DNA of 64,000 nucleotides from Gemmiger sp. An50 (GCF_002161595.1 NZ_NFID01000019.1:16930-80929), one strand, 5' to 3'. Counted from the stretch's first letter, positions 9,238 through 17,802 are shown. Notes: a model not told the origin generated them from the sequence alone. Numbers and translations: made by a program.

Positions 9238-9266
9238 TTTTCACAGACAGCCGTCTGATGTACAAT
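9238..9266 (+). promoter_or_regulatory. Predicted promoter with dyad spacer before the two-component genes
   Basis: TTTTCA and TACAAT are 17 bp apart. The spacer holds the inverted repeat CAGAC-AGCC-GTCTG (9244-9257), a possible operator. Confidence 0.45.
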
Positions 9267-9274
9267 AAAAGTAA

Positions 9275-9306
9275 CGGGCCGGAGCAATGGCTCCGGCCCG
9301 ATTTTC
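9275..9306 (+). terminator. GC-rich hairpin between efflux operon and two-component system
   Basis: An 11-bp perfect stem (9275-9285 with 9290-9300) has a 4-nt loop and is followed by ATTTTC. It may end most transcription of the ABC operon. Since it also begins at the predicted start of the next transcript, it could act as a 5' stability element or attenuator. Confidence 0.6.
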
Positions 9307-9324
9307 AAACGGAGGTCACGATTT

Positions 9325-10035
9325 ATGCCGCACACCATTTTGATCGCGGAAGACGACCAGGATATCACCACTCTGGTCAAGCTGTATCTGGAAAGCAGCG
9401 GTTACCGGGTGCTCTGCGCTCCGGACGGCGCAGCTGCTCTGGAGTTGGCCCGCACCGAGTCCATCGATATGGCGGTGCTGGATATCATGATGCCCCGCAT
9501 GAACGGCTACGAGCTTACCCGCGAACTGCGGACCATCAGCAACATGCCGATTCTGATTCTTTCCGCAAAGAACACCGACAACGACAAAATCCTGGGCCTG
9601 GAGCTTGGAGCGGACGACTACCTGACCAAGCCTTTCAATCCGCTGGAAATCATCGCACGGGTCAAGGCGAATCTGCGCCGGTTTTACCAGCTGAACCCCG
9701 TTCCCCCTACCCTTCCCGGCCGCAATGTACTTTTATTGGGCCCGCTGCGGCTGGACCTGGACGCCATGAGTCTGACCAAAAACGGCGCGCCCATCGCCCT
9801 GACCCCCACCGAGTATAAGATACTCTGCTGCCTGATGCGCTCGCCGGGGCGCATCTTCACCAAGGTTCAGCTTTACGAGGCAGTGAGCGGAGCCTACTTT
9901 GAAAGCGACGAAAACACCATGATGGTGCACATCTCCAAACTGCGGGACAAGATCGAGGATGATCCGCGTCATCCGTGCTTCATCAAAACAGTGAGAGGGT
10001 TGGGATATAAAATTGAAGCGGTGGAAACGCACTAA
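9325..10035 (+). CDS. OmpR/PhoB-family response regulator
   Basis: DNA-binding response regulator of 236 residues. The receiver domain has the acidic pair ED-D near residues 9-12, the phospho-acceptor Asp53 in VLDIMMP, a conserved Thr/Ser in ILSAKN, and Lys in LTKPF. A winged-helix effector (about 140-232) carries LTPTEYKILCCLM and the recognition part VHISKLRDKIEDDP. The ATG at 9325 follows ACGGAGGTCACGATTT. The histidine kinase gene overlaps its 3' end by 23 nt. Position straight after the MacAB-like operon suggests it controls that operon, possibly through the AAATCTT repeat at 5475, but this is inference. Confidence 0.92.
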   Translation: MPHTILIAEDDQDITTLVKLYLESSGYRVLCAPDGAAALELARTESIDMAVLDIMMPRMNGYELTRELRTISNMPILILSAKNTDNDKILGLELGADDYLTKPFNPLEIIARVKANLRRFYQLNPVPPTLPGRNVLLLGPLRLDLDAMSLTKNGAPIALTPTEYKILCCLMRSPGRIFTKVQLYEAVSGAYFESDENTMMVHISKLRDKIEDDPRHPCFIKTVRGLGYKIEAVETH

Positions 10036-11593
10036 ATCCAGTTATTTTTCAGTTCTGCTGCGTTGCTTCGGGGTCTTTACCCTGTTTTTGGTAATCGCAG
10101 CGATCGCCCTGCTTTTCTGGGCGTTGATGGAAAGCAGCACCACAGTGATCAGCCTTTCCGATCGGGATCTGAGCGAGTATAACGAGCTGCTGCGGACAGA
10201 GCGGTACGACCAGTTCCCGGTGCGCACTCTTCTGGGAAAAACCGGAAGCATTGCGGTAACAGACGACAAAGGCCGGATTCTGTACGGAGAATCCCATAAG
10301 GATATTGATCCGGAGGCGCTGGCCTGCATTCCTCTGCAGGGGCAGTATGTCTACCCTACGGTTACTCATTGGTACGACAGGCAGGGCCGCCAGATGACGC
10401 TGGTGGCAAGCGACGGCTATTCCGGCATATTCCATCAGACACCCGTGGTGCTTGATGCTGACCATAAAATTCTCTACGGCTCCATTCCCGGTGTGGATAC
10501 CGGTGTTTTGAGCGATGAAGCCTATGGCTACCTGACGCAAACGCTGCCTCAAGGCTACTACATCTGGAAATACCCCTTCCAGAATGAGGACGGCCAGTCG
10601 CGCTGGCTGATTTTATACGAGCAGATTCTTCGCAATGAGGAATACGCTCATCTGAGCATGATTTGGAGCCGTACCTTATTCCTGTTTTTGGGCCTTTATG
10701 TTCTGGTACTGCTGGCAATGGCGCTCTGGCTCAGCCGAAAGGTACGCAGGCCGCTAAAACGGCTGGAGCAGGGATTCACCGAGCTTGCCCAGCGGCATGA
10801 CCCGCAACCCATCCAATGTCGGGGGCCACGGGAGTTTGAACAGATTTGCGGTGCATTCAACCAGCTCTCCGCTCAGCTTGCCGAGAGCGAACGTCAGCGC
10901 AAGGCCCTGGAGGACAACCGGCAAAAGCTGCTGGCAGATATCTCCCATGACCTGAAGACCCCCATCACAGTGATTCAGGGCTATGCAAAGGCTATTTGCG
11001 ATGGGCTGATTCCGCCGGAAAAGCAACCGGAATATCTGGACACCATCTACCAGAAATCCAACCGGCTCACCGGATTGATCGACACCTTCCATGAGTACAG
11101 CAAGCTGGAGCATCCCCAGTTCACGCTGCAAACCAAGCGGCTGGATTTGTGCGAGGTCCTGAGGGAATATCTGGCCTCTAAATACAACGAGCTGGAACTG
11201 GGCGGCTTTGTACCGGAGATTGAAATCCCCGATGAACCCATCTGGTGCATGTTGGACAAAACCGCTTTCCTGCGGGTGCTGGAAAACATTGTGTCCAACG
11301 CCGTAAAGCACAACCCCGCCGGTACTGCCCTGTTTTTTGAACTGCAGCATCAAGACGGCCAGGCTGTGCTGACGCTGGCGGACAACGGCGTGGGAATCCC
11401 GCCGGAGATTGCTGGGCAAATCTTTGAACCCTTCGTTGTGGGCGATGAATCCCGCAACACCCGTCAGGGCTCCGGCCTGGGCCTTGCCATCAGTCACAAA
11501 ATTGTGACCGCCCACGGCGGCACGATCCAGCTGGTACAGCCGCCCCAGCCTGGCCGCAGCACCCAGTTCCGGGTCACGCTGCCGATGGCCTGA
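10013..11593 (+). CDS. Membrane sensor histidine kinase (HAMP, HisKA, HATPase_c)
   Basis: Partner kinase of the preceding regulator, 526 residues. TM1 is about residues 16-40 and TM2 about 222-245, with roughly 180 extracytoplasmic residues between them forming the sensor. HAMP linker, then HisKA with the phospho-acceptor in ISHDLKTPI (His about 312), then HATPase_c with N-box ENIVSNAVKHN, G1 DNGVGIP and G2 GSGLGLAIS. The likely start is the TTG at 10013 inside the regulator gene: TM1 would be cut if a later ATG were used, and no closer start has a ribosome-binding site. The start is therefore uncertain by some residues. Confidence 0.88.
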   Translation: MKRWKRTKSSYFSVLLRCFGVFTLFLVIAAIALLFWALMESSTTVISLSDRDLSEYNELLRTERYDQFPVRTLLGKTGSIAVTDDKGRILYGESHKDIDPEALACIPLQGQYVYPTVTHWYDRQGRQMTLVASDGYSGIFHQTPVVLDADHKILYGSIPGVDTGVLSDEAYGYLTQTLPQGYYIWKYPFQNEDGQSRWLILYEQILRNEEYAHLSMIWSRTLFLFLGLYVLVLLAMALWLSRKVRRPLKRLEQGFTELAQRHDPQPIQCRGPREFEQICGAFNQLSAQLAESERQRKALEDNRQKLLADISHDLKTPITVIQGYAKAICDGLIPPEKQPEYLDTIYQKSNRLTGLIDTFHEYSKLEHPQFTLQTKRLDLCEVLREYLASKYNELELGGFVPEIEIPDEPIWCMLDKTAFLRVLENIVSNAVKHNPAGTALFFELQHQDGQAVLTLADNGVGIPPEIAGQIFEPFVVGDESRNTRQGSGLGLAISHKIVTAHGGTIQLVQPPQPGRSTQFRVTLPMA

Positions 11594-11634
11594 AATCCCC
11601 CACCTGTTTTCCAATTGAAACCCTTTGCAAAAAC

Positions 11635-11682
11635 AAAACCGAGCCATTCCGTGATGTTTGCGGTACGGCTCGGTTTTATTAT
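11635..11682 (+). terminator. Rho-independent terminator of the two-component operon
   Basis: Arms AAAACCGAGCC (11635-11645) and GGCTCGGTTTT (11667-11677), followed by ATTATTTG. Confidence 0.8.
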
Positions 11683-11762
11683 TTGCTTTCAAAGACTTTC
11701 ATAGTGAACAGGATAAAAAAGTGATCGGAAACTCCCAAGCAACTCCTGACGGATATCAAACA

Positions 11763-11802
11763 AAGAGACTGCTGCTCCACTTTGGGTTTGCAACAGTCTC
11801 TT
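11763..11802 (-). terminator. Terminator of the PTS operon
   Basis: Arms AAGAGACTG (11763-11771) and CAGTCTCTT (11794-11802), with a T-rich tract on the minus strand beyond 11763. It ends the minus-strand PTS/deglycase operon. Confidence 0.65.
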
Positions 11803-11827
11803 CGTTCAACTTACAATTTGGAGATTT

Positions 11828-12496
11828 TCAGCTGTCCAACTGATTTACCAAGTCCGGAATTTCCAAAACAGACGCGGCCTGATACTCGCACCGCTCCAAT
11901 TCTCCCGGCGCGCCGTATCCATACATGCACGCAATAAAAGCGATCTCATTTCTTTCCGCCGCTTCTCTGTCATAATCCCGGTCCCCCACCATGACTGCCC
12001 ATTGCGGGTTACAGCATTCAAGAAGCTTTTTCAGACTTTCCTTTTTTGTGCCTTTCTCCGTTAAGCTTTGAATGTAATCAAATCGGCTTTTGATATTGAG
12101 AGCATCTAAAATCAGTTCCAATTCTTTTGGGTCAGCGTTTGAGCAAACAGCCAGCTGATATCCTTTTTGTTTCAGAGAATCCAGCATTGCATAGGTACCG
12201 GGATACACAGCAGCTTTTTTTCGAATTCCTTCAAACCAATATCTGGCTGTACATGTCAAAAACTGCTCTCCCAATGTGTTGGCCTGATCTCCCAGGAAGA
12301 AGCGAATGTCTTCCTGGAACGGAGCTCCAATCCGGCTTTTCAGTTGCTCATCTGTAAAATGATCCATCCCGATCTCGTGTAACGCCTTCCGGTAGGCATC
12401 TACCGCATATCGCTCGGTCTGATTCAGCGTGCCATCCACATCAAATATAACAAGCTTAGAATATTCCAATTGCACACCCCAGAATGCATACAGCAA
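11828..12496 (-). CDS. HAD-family phosphatase at the end of the PTS operon
   Basis: Cytosolic phosphatase, HAD subfamily IA, about 205-222 residues. Motif I is VIFDVDGTLNQTE, motif II VCSNAD, motif III around KGTKKESL, and motif IV VMVGDRDYDREAA. The reading frame overlaps the 3' end of the IID gene by 41 nt, and internal GTG or TTG codons near 12475-12466 are equally possible starts. It is the last gene of the operon. It may dephosphorylate a sugar phosphate released by the deglycase, or prevent toxic phosphosugar build-up. The second phosphoglycolate phosphatase-like gene at 1514 is only a distant relative. Confidence 0.82.
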   Translation of the reverse strand: MLYAFWGVQLEYSKLVIFDVDGTLNQTERYAVDAYRKALHEIGMDHFTDEQLKSRIGAPFQEDIRFFLGDQANTLGEQFLTCTARYWFEGIRKKAAVYPGTYAMLDSLKQKGYQLAVCSNADPKELELILDALNIKSRFDYIQSLTEKGTKKESLKKLLECCNPQWAVMVGDRDYDREAAERNEIAFIACMYGYGAPGELERCEYQAASVLEIPDLVNQLDS

Positions 12497-13283
12497 AGAT
12501 GCCCAAAATGATGTAAATGGTCTTTACATTTTTCTTATACAGCCACACGCAAAGGAAGGTTGCGCCAAGCGGAAGCAGTCCCGGGAAAATTTGATCAAAA
12601 ATGGATTGCAGCGTGGTTTCCGTTTCGGCCAGCGTAAAGCTGAGGGTGGTTTCGAGCGACACCATTGATGCAATCATTGCGCCAATCACTGTCATTCCCA
12701 GTATGGACGCACCATAAGAAAGCTTCTCCATTGTGTGATTCTGAGACGCATTCTCCAGGAAGTCTGTACCCAGTTTGTAGCCGTATTTGCCAGCCAAAAT
12801 CTTGGTAATAAAATGAATTGACGTATAGAGCAGGAAATAGATGATCGCACCCAGGATATTACCGCTTTGTGCGATGCCGATGCCGATACCTGCCGCAATC
12901 ACGCGGAAGGTTCCCCAGAAGAAAGAGTCGCCGATGCCGGAGAGCGGTCCCATCAATCCAACCTTTACATTGTTGATGGAATCGGTGTCAAAGTCTTCTT
13001 TCTTTGCATTCTGCTCTTCCATCGCCACGCCCAGTCCCATTACAAACGGCGACACATGAGGCGTTATGTTAAAGGTTTCGGTATGCCGCTTTAATGCTGC
13101 ATAATAATCGTCATCATTCGGATATATCTTTCTAAGCGGCTTTTCCAGAGCATACATATAGCCAAAGGCCATCATCTTATCAAAAGACCACGAGCTCTGT
13201 ATGGTGAAGGATCTCCAGAAAATGCTTCTGTAGTCTTTCGCAGTCATAATTCCATTCTGCGATTTGTTTTTTGCTTTGCTCAT
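12456..13283 (-). CDS. PTS mannose/fructose/sorbose-family IID component
   Basis: Membrane subunit IID of a mannose-family phosphotransferase system, about 275 residues. It starts MSKAKNKSQNG at 13283, set by GAGGAGG inside the end of the IIC gene. Family blocks are SWSFDKMMAFGYMYALEKPLRKIY near the N-terminus, ATHE-like HVSPFVMGLGVAMEEQNA, and LMGPLSGIGDSFFWGT. The C-terminal part has hydrophobic segments including an end helix at TIYIILGIFAVCILGCAIGIF. With IIC it forms the translocation channel. It lies 1 nt downstream of IIC and overlaps the HAD gene. Substrate is discussed with the deglycase. Confidence 0.92.
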   Translation of the reverse strand: MSKAKNKSQNGIMTAKDYRSIFWRSFTIQSSWSFDKMMAFGYMYALEKPLRKIYPNDDDYYAALKRHTETFNITPHVSPFVMGLGVAMEEQNAKKEDFDTDSINNVKVGLMGPLSGIGDSFFWGTFRVIAAGIGIGIAQSGNILGAIIYFLLYTSIHFITKILAGKYGYKLGTDFLENASQNHTMEKLSYGASILGMTVIGAMIASMVSLETTLSFTLAETETTLQSIFDQIFPGLLPLGATFLCVWLYKKNVKTIYIILGIFAVCILGCAIGIF

Positions 13284-13284
13284 C

Positions 13285-14037
13285 TCAGAAATCCTCCTCT
13301 GCCACAGTTTCAAACTTCATGCTATTCACTGCAATGATGGCAATGCAAAGACCCGCTGCTGCAACGCCAATTACATCCATTCCAAGATATACAACACAAA
13401 TGAATCCCAGGAATAAGTAGGGGAGCACCTTGTTATTGGACATCATCTTAATCAAAAGAGCAAGACCTACGCAAGAGAGCACCCCGGCAGCAACATTGAA
13501 GCCATCCATAACAACTGTGGGAATTGCATTCAGCCCAGTGTTGATCATGTCTGCTCCAAATGCTACCGCTACAAACACAAGCAGCGCCGAGGGAATACCA
13601 ATGGACAACGGTACAACCGTCAAATGAAGCAGATTCGCCTTTTTGAGGTTCCTTTCATTGACTGCTTTTTCAATCTGTTTTCCAGCCCAGCTTCCAGGAA
13701 TTGCATAGCAGAAATTTCTCCACATCTGCAGGAAGACCGAAAGTGGCAATGCCAGGGCGACCGCTGCGCCAATGCCTGCACCCGACTGAATTGCAACTGC
13801 AATGCTCAAAACACTAGACGCATACACTTCCGGAGGAACCGCGCTGCCCACCATAATGGAACCCATGAACATCGCTTCCAGAGAAGCGCCCATGATAATA
13901 CCTGTGGTCATGTCCCCCATAATCAAGCCTACCAGAGGACCGGTAAACAGCGGTCTGGACATCATAGATGCGCCAAAGGACTGTTCGTCAATTGCAGCAA
14001 GAAACGCCACAATTGATACCAAGAATGCCTGTAACAT
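13285..14037 (-). CDS. PTS mannose/fructose/sorbose-family IIC component
   Basis: Membrane channel subunit, 250 residues, many helices. Typical family blocks: DEQSFGASMMSRPLFTGPLVGLIMGDMTTGIIMGASLEAMFMG at the N-terminal third and the SAVPPEVYASSVLS loop. Start ATG at 14037, preceded by AAGGAGCACACGAT. Fourth gene of the operon, 25 bp after IIB. It works only together with IID and the phosphoryl chain HPr-IIA-IIB. Confidence 0.93.
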   Translation of the reverse strand: MLQAFLVSIVAFLAAIDEQSFGASMMSRPLFTGPLVGLIMGDMTTGIIMGASLEAMFMGSIMVGSAVPPEVYASSVLSIAVAIQSGAGIGAAVALALPLSVFLQMWRNFCYAIPGSWAGKQIEKAVNERNLKKANLLHLTVVPLSIGIPSALLVFVAVAFGADMINTGLNAIPTVVMDGFNVAAGVLSCVGLALLIKMMSNNKVLPYLFLGFICVVYLGMDVIGVAAAGLCIAIIAVNSMKFETVAEEDF

Positions 14038-14062
14038 ATCGTGTGCTCCTTTCTTGTTGAGG

Positions 14063-14533
14063 TCAGATCAATGTTGCTGCCATCACCTTTTTATCGGTCG
14101 GTACTGCACGGCATTCCACTTCTGCACCTTTTGCAATCATTTCCCTGATGTTCTTTACGTCCTCATCCGTTACGGCAACGGAATTTGTAATGGATCTTGC
14201 GCCCTCCTTCATCTTCATATTGCCAAGATTCACATGATCCACTTCCTCGACTGCCGATACCAGAGCCAGGGCATCCTTTGTGTTATCCACAAGGATGAAC
14301 AGTTTGTATTTGTCGGTTTTGTGGCTATTGAGCGCCTCAATTGCCCCCTCTACTGTTTTCACTACAAATTTCACTGCCGGAGGCGCTGCAAGTTTCAGTG
14401 AAGTGGCGCGTAATTTGTCGGCCGCAACGCTATCATTCGCAATCAGAATACAGTCTGCAGATAACGAATTCGTCCATGCAAAAGCGACCTGACCATGGAT
14501 CAGCCGTTCATCCAATCGCATCAATTTGATCAT
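14063..14533 (-). CDS. PTS mannose/fructose/sorbose-family IIB component
   Basis: Cytosolic phosphotransfer subunit, 156 residues. The phosphorylated His13 lies in RLDERLIHGQVAFAW, the diagnostic start of this family. Its ATG shares one base with the stop codon of IIA (TAATG), and the ribosome-binding site GAGGAGG is within the IIA gene. It receives phosphate from IIA His9 and passes it to the incoming substrate. Confidence 0.94.
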   Translation of the reverse strand: MIKLMRLDERLIHGQVAFAWTNSLSADCILIANDSVAADKLRATSLKLAAPPAVKFVVKTVEGAIEALNSHKTDKYKLFILVDNTKDALALVSAVEEVDHVNLGNMKMKEGARSITNSVAVTDEDVKNIREMIAKGAEVECRAVPTDKKVMAATLI

Positions 14534-14958
14534 TAAAGATCATCCTCCTCGGAATTCATGTTTTCATACAGCACCTTGTTAACGTACACGATACCCTCTT
14601 GTGCAGTCTGCTGCGCGCTCTGTATCAATTCTTCCGTGCTGCATTCACTATTAATCAAATCGGACAACTCCAGAAGCATCGGGACATTTACACCTGTTAA
14701 AATGTGTACTTTTCCGGTAGGCACATACTCGGTAAAGGTATTAGCCACACTTCCGCCAAACAAATCTGCAGCCACAATCAATTCATCATCTTCCGCAAGC
14801 GCGTTGATATACCTTTCCGCTTCCTGCTTCATATCAAACGCTTCGCTTACATAAGCATTCAGCACTTCGACCTTACAATCTTCCCCTACGATAAACTTTA
14901 GCGTCTCTTGAATCCCTGCCGCAAATTTACCGTGCGTTGCAACCAATATCTTTCTCAT
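14533..14958 (-). CDS. PTS mannose/fructose/sorbose-family IIA component
   Basis: Cytosolic IIA domain protein, 141 residues from the ATG at 14958. That start is 8 nt after GAGGA; an in-frame GTG at 14973 is less well placed. The phosphorylation site is His9 in ILVATHGKFAAGI, and DLFGGSVANTF is the second conserved block. It accepts phosphate from HPr. It lies between the deglycase gene (15 nt upstream) and IIB (1-nt overlap). Confidence 0.93.
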   Translation of the reverse strand: MRKILVATHGKFAAGIQETLKFIVGEDCKVEVLNAYVSEAFDMKQEAERYINALAEDDELIVAADLFGGSVANTFTEYVPTGKVHILTGVNVPMLLELSDLINSECSTEELIQSAQQTAQEGIVYVNKVLYENMNSEEDDL

Positions 14959-14973
14959 TGTGCCTGTCCTCAC

Positions 14974-15987
14974 TTAGTATTCCACGGTGCGGTAATATCT
15001 TCTGATATCCAAGCTATGATTTCTTACATGCTCAAAGTGAGCGCTTACGCGTTCCAGCTGAGAAGACATCACCATCGGGGCAACGAACTTGCGCATGTCT
15101 TCATCGATCCCCTCCAAAGCATAATCTTTGGTATCCCACACTTGAACGATATCGGAGTACTTGCGCACAAAGTTTTCCACTCGGTCCACAAGAGCTCTGG
15201 TTTCGTCTTCGCCCTTAAAGAGCATGAAGCTCATATCTTTTTCCGTCATCTCAACCGTTCCGTGGAAGAACTCTGCGGCATGAATGGACTTGGTGGGAAT
15301 CCACTGCATTTCCTCCAAGACGCACATGGCGAAGCAATATGTCTCGCCCCACGTGTTGCCTGCGCCAACACACATGTGGAACTTTGTGTCCTTATGCTTT
15401 TCTGCAAAAGCCAGTGCGCGCTCATCATTTTCCTGGCGAACCTTCAACAGCACTTCCGGCATTTTTTTCAGATTATCCAGCAGCCGATCACATTCCGGGA
15501 ACTCCCCGTTCCCTTTCATCAGCAGCGCGCCAATCGCAAACAGCTGCAAATAGATCTCCTCACACAGATTGTCATTGGAGGCCGCATTTGCAATTGCGTA
15601 GGTAGAGGCCTTCCCCAGCGGGCTGTCTGCTTCTCCTACCAAAGAAATCACCGTCGCACCAACACTCGTTGCGTACTCTGCCGCTTCAATGGTTTCCTTC
15701 GTTGTGCCAGACAGCGATGCCGTGATCATCAGCGAACGGTTGCCGAGCTTTTTGGGCTTTGCTTTTACCAGTTCCGCTGCAATTTCATAGTACCATTCCA
15801 ATGTGGAATTGGTCTTAAACATATACGCCAAGGGGCTTACCATCGAGTAGGTGCCGCCGGTTCCAACAAGGAAAATGTTGCTGTACCCCTTCTGTTCAAC
15901 TTCCGCGACCACCTGCTTGATCTGCTCGATATTGTTTGCAGCTCCACGCAACACGCTCAGATAGGTTTCGTCTTCAAATCCGTACAT
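14974..15987 (-). CDS. Two-SIS-domain protein, fructoselysine/glucoselysine-6-phosphate deglycase-like
   Basis: First gene of the PTS operon, 337 residues, cytosolic. SIS domain 1 (about 25-160) carries FLVGTGGTYSMVSPL and TASLSGTTKETIEA. SIS domain 2 (about 180-320) carries CVGAGNTWGETYCFAM and the HGTVEM active-site stretch. The tail RRYYRTVEY resembles the C-terminus of FrlB-type deglycases, which split fructosamine-6-phosphates into glucose-6-phosphate and an amino acid. A mannose-family PTS plus such a deglycase matches the layout of the glucoselysine/fructoselysine (gfr) operons. Alternatives are amino-sugar-phosphate isomerase or deaminase of the AgaS type. The ATG follows AGGAGGGTAAAAAG. 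Confidence 0.8.
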   Translation of the reverse strand: MYGFEDETYLSVLRGAANNIEQIKQVVAEVEQKGYSNIFLVGTGGTYSMVSPLAYMFKTNSTLEWYYEIAAELVKAKPKKLGNRSLMITASLSGTTKETIEAAEYATSVGATVISLVGEADSPLGKASTYAIANAASNDNLCEEIYLQLFAIGALLMKGNGEFPECDRLLDNLKKMPEVLLKVRQENDERALAFAEKHKDTKFHMCVGAGNTWGETYCFAMCVLEEMQWIPTKSIHAAEFFHGTVEMTEKDMSFMLFKGEDETRALVDRVENFVRKYSDIVQVWDTKDYALEGIDEDMRKFVAPMVMSSQLERVSAHFEHVRNHSLDIRRYYRTVEY

Positions 15988-16040
15988 CTTTTTACCCTCC
16001 TGTAAATTTGTACCGTCATTTTGTCAGGCTCCATTTTAGA

Positions 16041-16091
16041 ACCACTTTGTGTTTTCAATATACCACTTGTTCGTCCGTGTGTCAACCACTT
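16041..16091 (-). promoter_or_regulatory. Sigma-A promoter and triple ACCACTT repeat controlling the PTS/deglycase operon
   Basis: On the minus strand a perfect TTGACA (16085-16080) and TATATT (16062-16057) are 17 bp apart. The heptamer ACCACTT (plus strand) occurs at 16041-16047, 16062-16068 and 16085-16091, that is every 21-23 bp. One copy touches the -35 box, one touches the -10 box, and the third lies just downstream. This is a likely operator for one of the GntR proteins encoded next door. Confidence 0.7.
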
Positions 16092-16146
16092 TTTGTTTTT
16101 GTTAGACCAATATTTTTTTTGTCTTTATTTTTTTCACATTATTTGC

Positions 16147-16152
16147 TATAAT
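16147..16152 (+). promoter_or_regulatory. Extended -10 element of the first GntR regulator gene
   Basis: TGCTATAAT forms an extended -10 hexamer 31 bp before the ATG at 16184. The -35 region is T-rich without a good match. It lies divergent to the PTS promoter. Confidence 0.5.
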
Positions 16153-16183
16153 TAGGTAAATTCTAGTACAAGTCGGTGATTTC

Positions 16184-16930
16184 ATGAAAAATGAAGAGTG
16201 CGCGCTTCAGATTGCCAACACAATTAAAGAGAAGATCCACGACAAAACTTACAATTACGGCACCCCACTCCCTTCGGAAAGGGAATTTGCGGAGCTATTT
16301 CATGTGAGCCGAAACATTATACGTGCCGCAATTGAACATCTTGAAGAAGAGAAGTTGGTAAAGCGCATTCGCGGAAAAGGTACATTTGTAACCAAAACCA
16401 ATATTGACGATTCATCCATCCACTTTAAAGGCATGACCGAGCTTTTGCACGAGGCAGGTTATACCCCCTCTTCTAAAGTTCTTAAAACGCAAACACGAGA
16501 AGCCGGATACAAATTCTCCAAAATATTTCATGTTCCTGAGGAAGAAAAAATCTTTCAAATCATCCGACTTAGAAAAGGCAATGATCAGCCCATTTCAATC
16601 GAAAACACGTATCTTCCTTTTAACAGTGTAAAAGGGATCGAATCAATTGATTTTCAAGTCTATTCTTTATACGATGTGCTTACAATTAACAAGATAAAAA
16701 TCCACGATATCCAGCATATTTTTTCCGCTTCAAAAGTATATAATACGTTTTCTAAACTTCTGGCTTGTTCCGAAGGAAATCGCGTCATATCCATTCAAAT
16801 CACATCTTCCACAATCGAGGGAACCATCGCTGAGTATACAGAGGTTATGGTTGTTCCTGAATTCGCCAAATATTATACAGATGGCGTTATCCGAAATGGA
16901 GAATTTCATCTTTCTTCTCAAATCATTTAG
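16184..16930 (+). CDS. GntR-family regulator, HutC subfamily (UTRA effector domain)
   Basis: Transcription factor of 248 residues. The N-terminal winged helix (about 8-75) has YNYGTPLPSEREFAELFHVSRNIIRAAIEHLEEEKLVKRIRGKGTF-type organisation. The C-terminal UTRA domain (about 95-240) would bind a phosphosugar or glycated amino-acid phosphate. It is divergent from the PTS/deglycase operon and shares its 196-bp regulatory region, so it is the prime candidate for local control. It is followed 14 bp later by a second GntR gene, likely in the same transcript. The ribosome-binding site is weak (GGTGAT). Confidence 0.88.
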   Translation: MKNEECALQIANTIKEKIHDKTYNYGTPLPSEREFAELFHVSRNIIRAAIEHLEEEKLVKRIRGKGTFVTKTNIDDSSIHFKGMTELLHEAGYTPSSKVLKTQTREAGYKFSKIFHVPEEEKIFQIIRLRKGNDQPISIENTYLPFNSVKGIESIDFQVYSLYDVLTINKIKIHDIQHIFSASKVYNTFSKLLACSEGNRVISIQITSSTIEGTIAEYTEVMVVPEFAKYYTDGVIRNGEFHLSSQII

Positions 16931-16944
16931 AAAGTGAGCATCTC

Positions 16945-17646
16945 ATGCCCAAAATATACAATCTTCTTGCACTGGACATTGCAGAATATCTGGAGCAATA
17001 TATTGAACAGCATCAACTGAAACCGGGAGACAAACTGCCTTCTGAACGAGAGCTTTCTGTTTTATTGAATGTGACTCGCGTAACTCTGCGAAACGGTTTG
17101 GAGATTTTGGCCAGTCAAGGAACTATCTTTCGCATTCATGGAAGCGGATACTATCTATGTCCCCCAAAGGTAAATCGGGAACTGATTCACTATTGTTTTC
17201 CATATAAAGACAGCCTTCTTCAAAAGCAAAAGTATCACCTTCTCCCTCTGGAATATATCCCTGAACCAATTCAGAATATTGCAGAAAGTGTTTTTGCTCC
17301 TGTCTCCATGGATTTAATAAAGAGGCACCGATTTATCGAATTTGTGGATAACACCCCCATCGGTCTCATGTACACGTTTCAAAATCGCAATACAGAGAAT
17401 CTCCTTCCCGATTTTCCAAACACCAAGGAAATTCCAAACAGCGTTTATTTTTCCCAAACAATCCGTGTTTTTGATGAATCCATTGCAGCAAACGAAAGCT
17501 TAAAGGAATTGCTGAAAATTTCTGCAGACGACAGCTTGCTGCTGATCTCCACCTTTATTTGCCATCACAACGATGTCATCGCACTTTGCTTATCGATTTC
17601 TGTAGGAACACGGGTAAATCTTGTTTCCAACGTCAAGCTGCCTTAA
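16945..17646 (+). CDS. Second GntR-family regulator, divergent effector domain
   Basis: 233 residues. The N-terminal GntR winged helix (about 10-72) is clear (LKPGDKLPSERELSVLLNVTRVTLRNGLE, HGSGYYL). The C-terminal part (75-230) resembles a UTRA domain in length and predicted alternation of strands but is poorly conserved. Two GntR paralogs in tandem upstream of one PTS operon suggest either two ligands or a heteromeric arrangement. They are only weakly similar outside the HTH. A strong terminator follows. Confidence 0.82.
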   Translation: MPKIYNLLALDIAEYLEQYIEQHQLKPGDKLPSERELSVLLNVTRVTLRNGLEILASQGTIFRIHGSGYYLCPPKVNRELIHYCFPYKDSLLQKQKYHLLPLEYIPEPIQNIAESVFAPVSMDLIKRHRFIEFVDNTPIGLMYTFQNRNTENLLPDFPNTKEIPNSVYFSQTIRVFDESIAANESLKELLKISADDSLLLISTFICHHNDVIALCLSISVGTRVNLVSNVKLP

Positions 17647-17702
17647 CATCTCCTTGATATTGCGGCAGTTCTCTGCAATAACAGCTTTCTTTTATAAAAC
17701 AC

Positions 17703-17760
17703 AAAAGCCATTCTGTGATTTATGCCTTATGAGTACACAAATCACAGAATGGCTTTTTTA
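17703..17760 (+). terminator. Strong terminator after the GntR pair
   Basis: A 19-bp perfect stem (17703-17721 with 17739-17757) followed by TTT. The flanks are A-rich on the left, so it could work in both directions. Confidence 0.85.
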
Positions 17761-17802
17761 TACGCAATTGGAGCAGTAATGAAAGAGCTGCCAGACGGCA
17801 AA

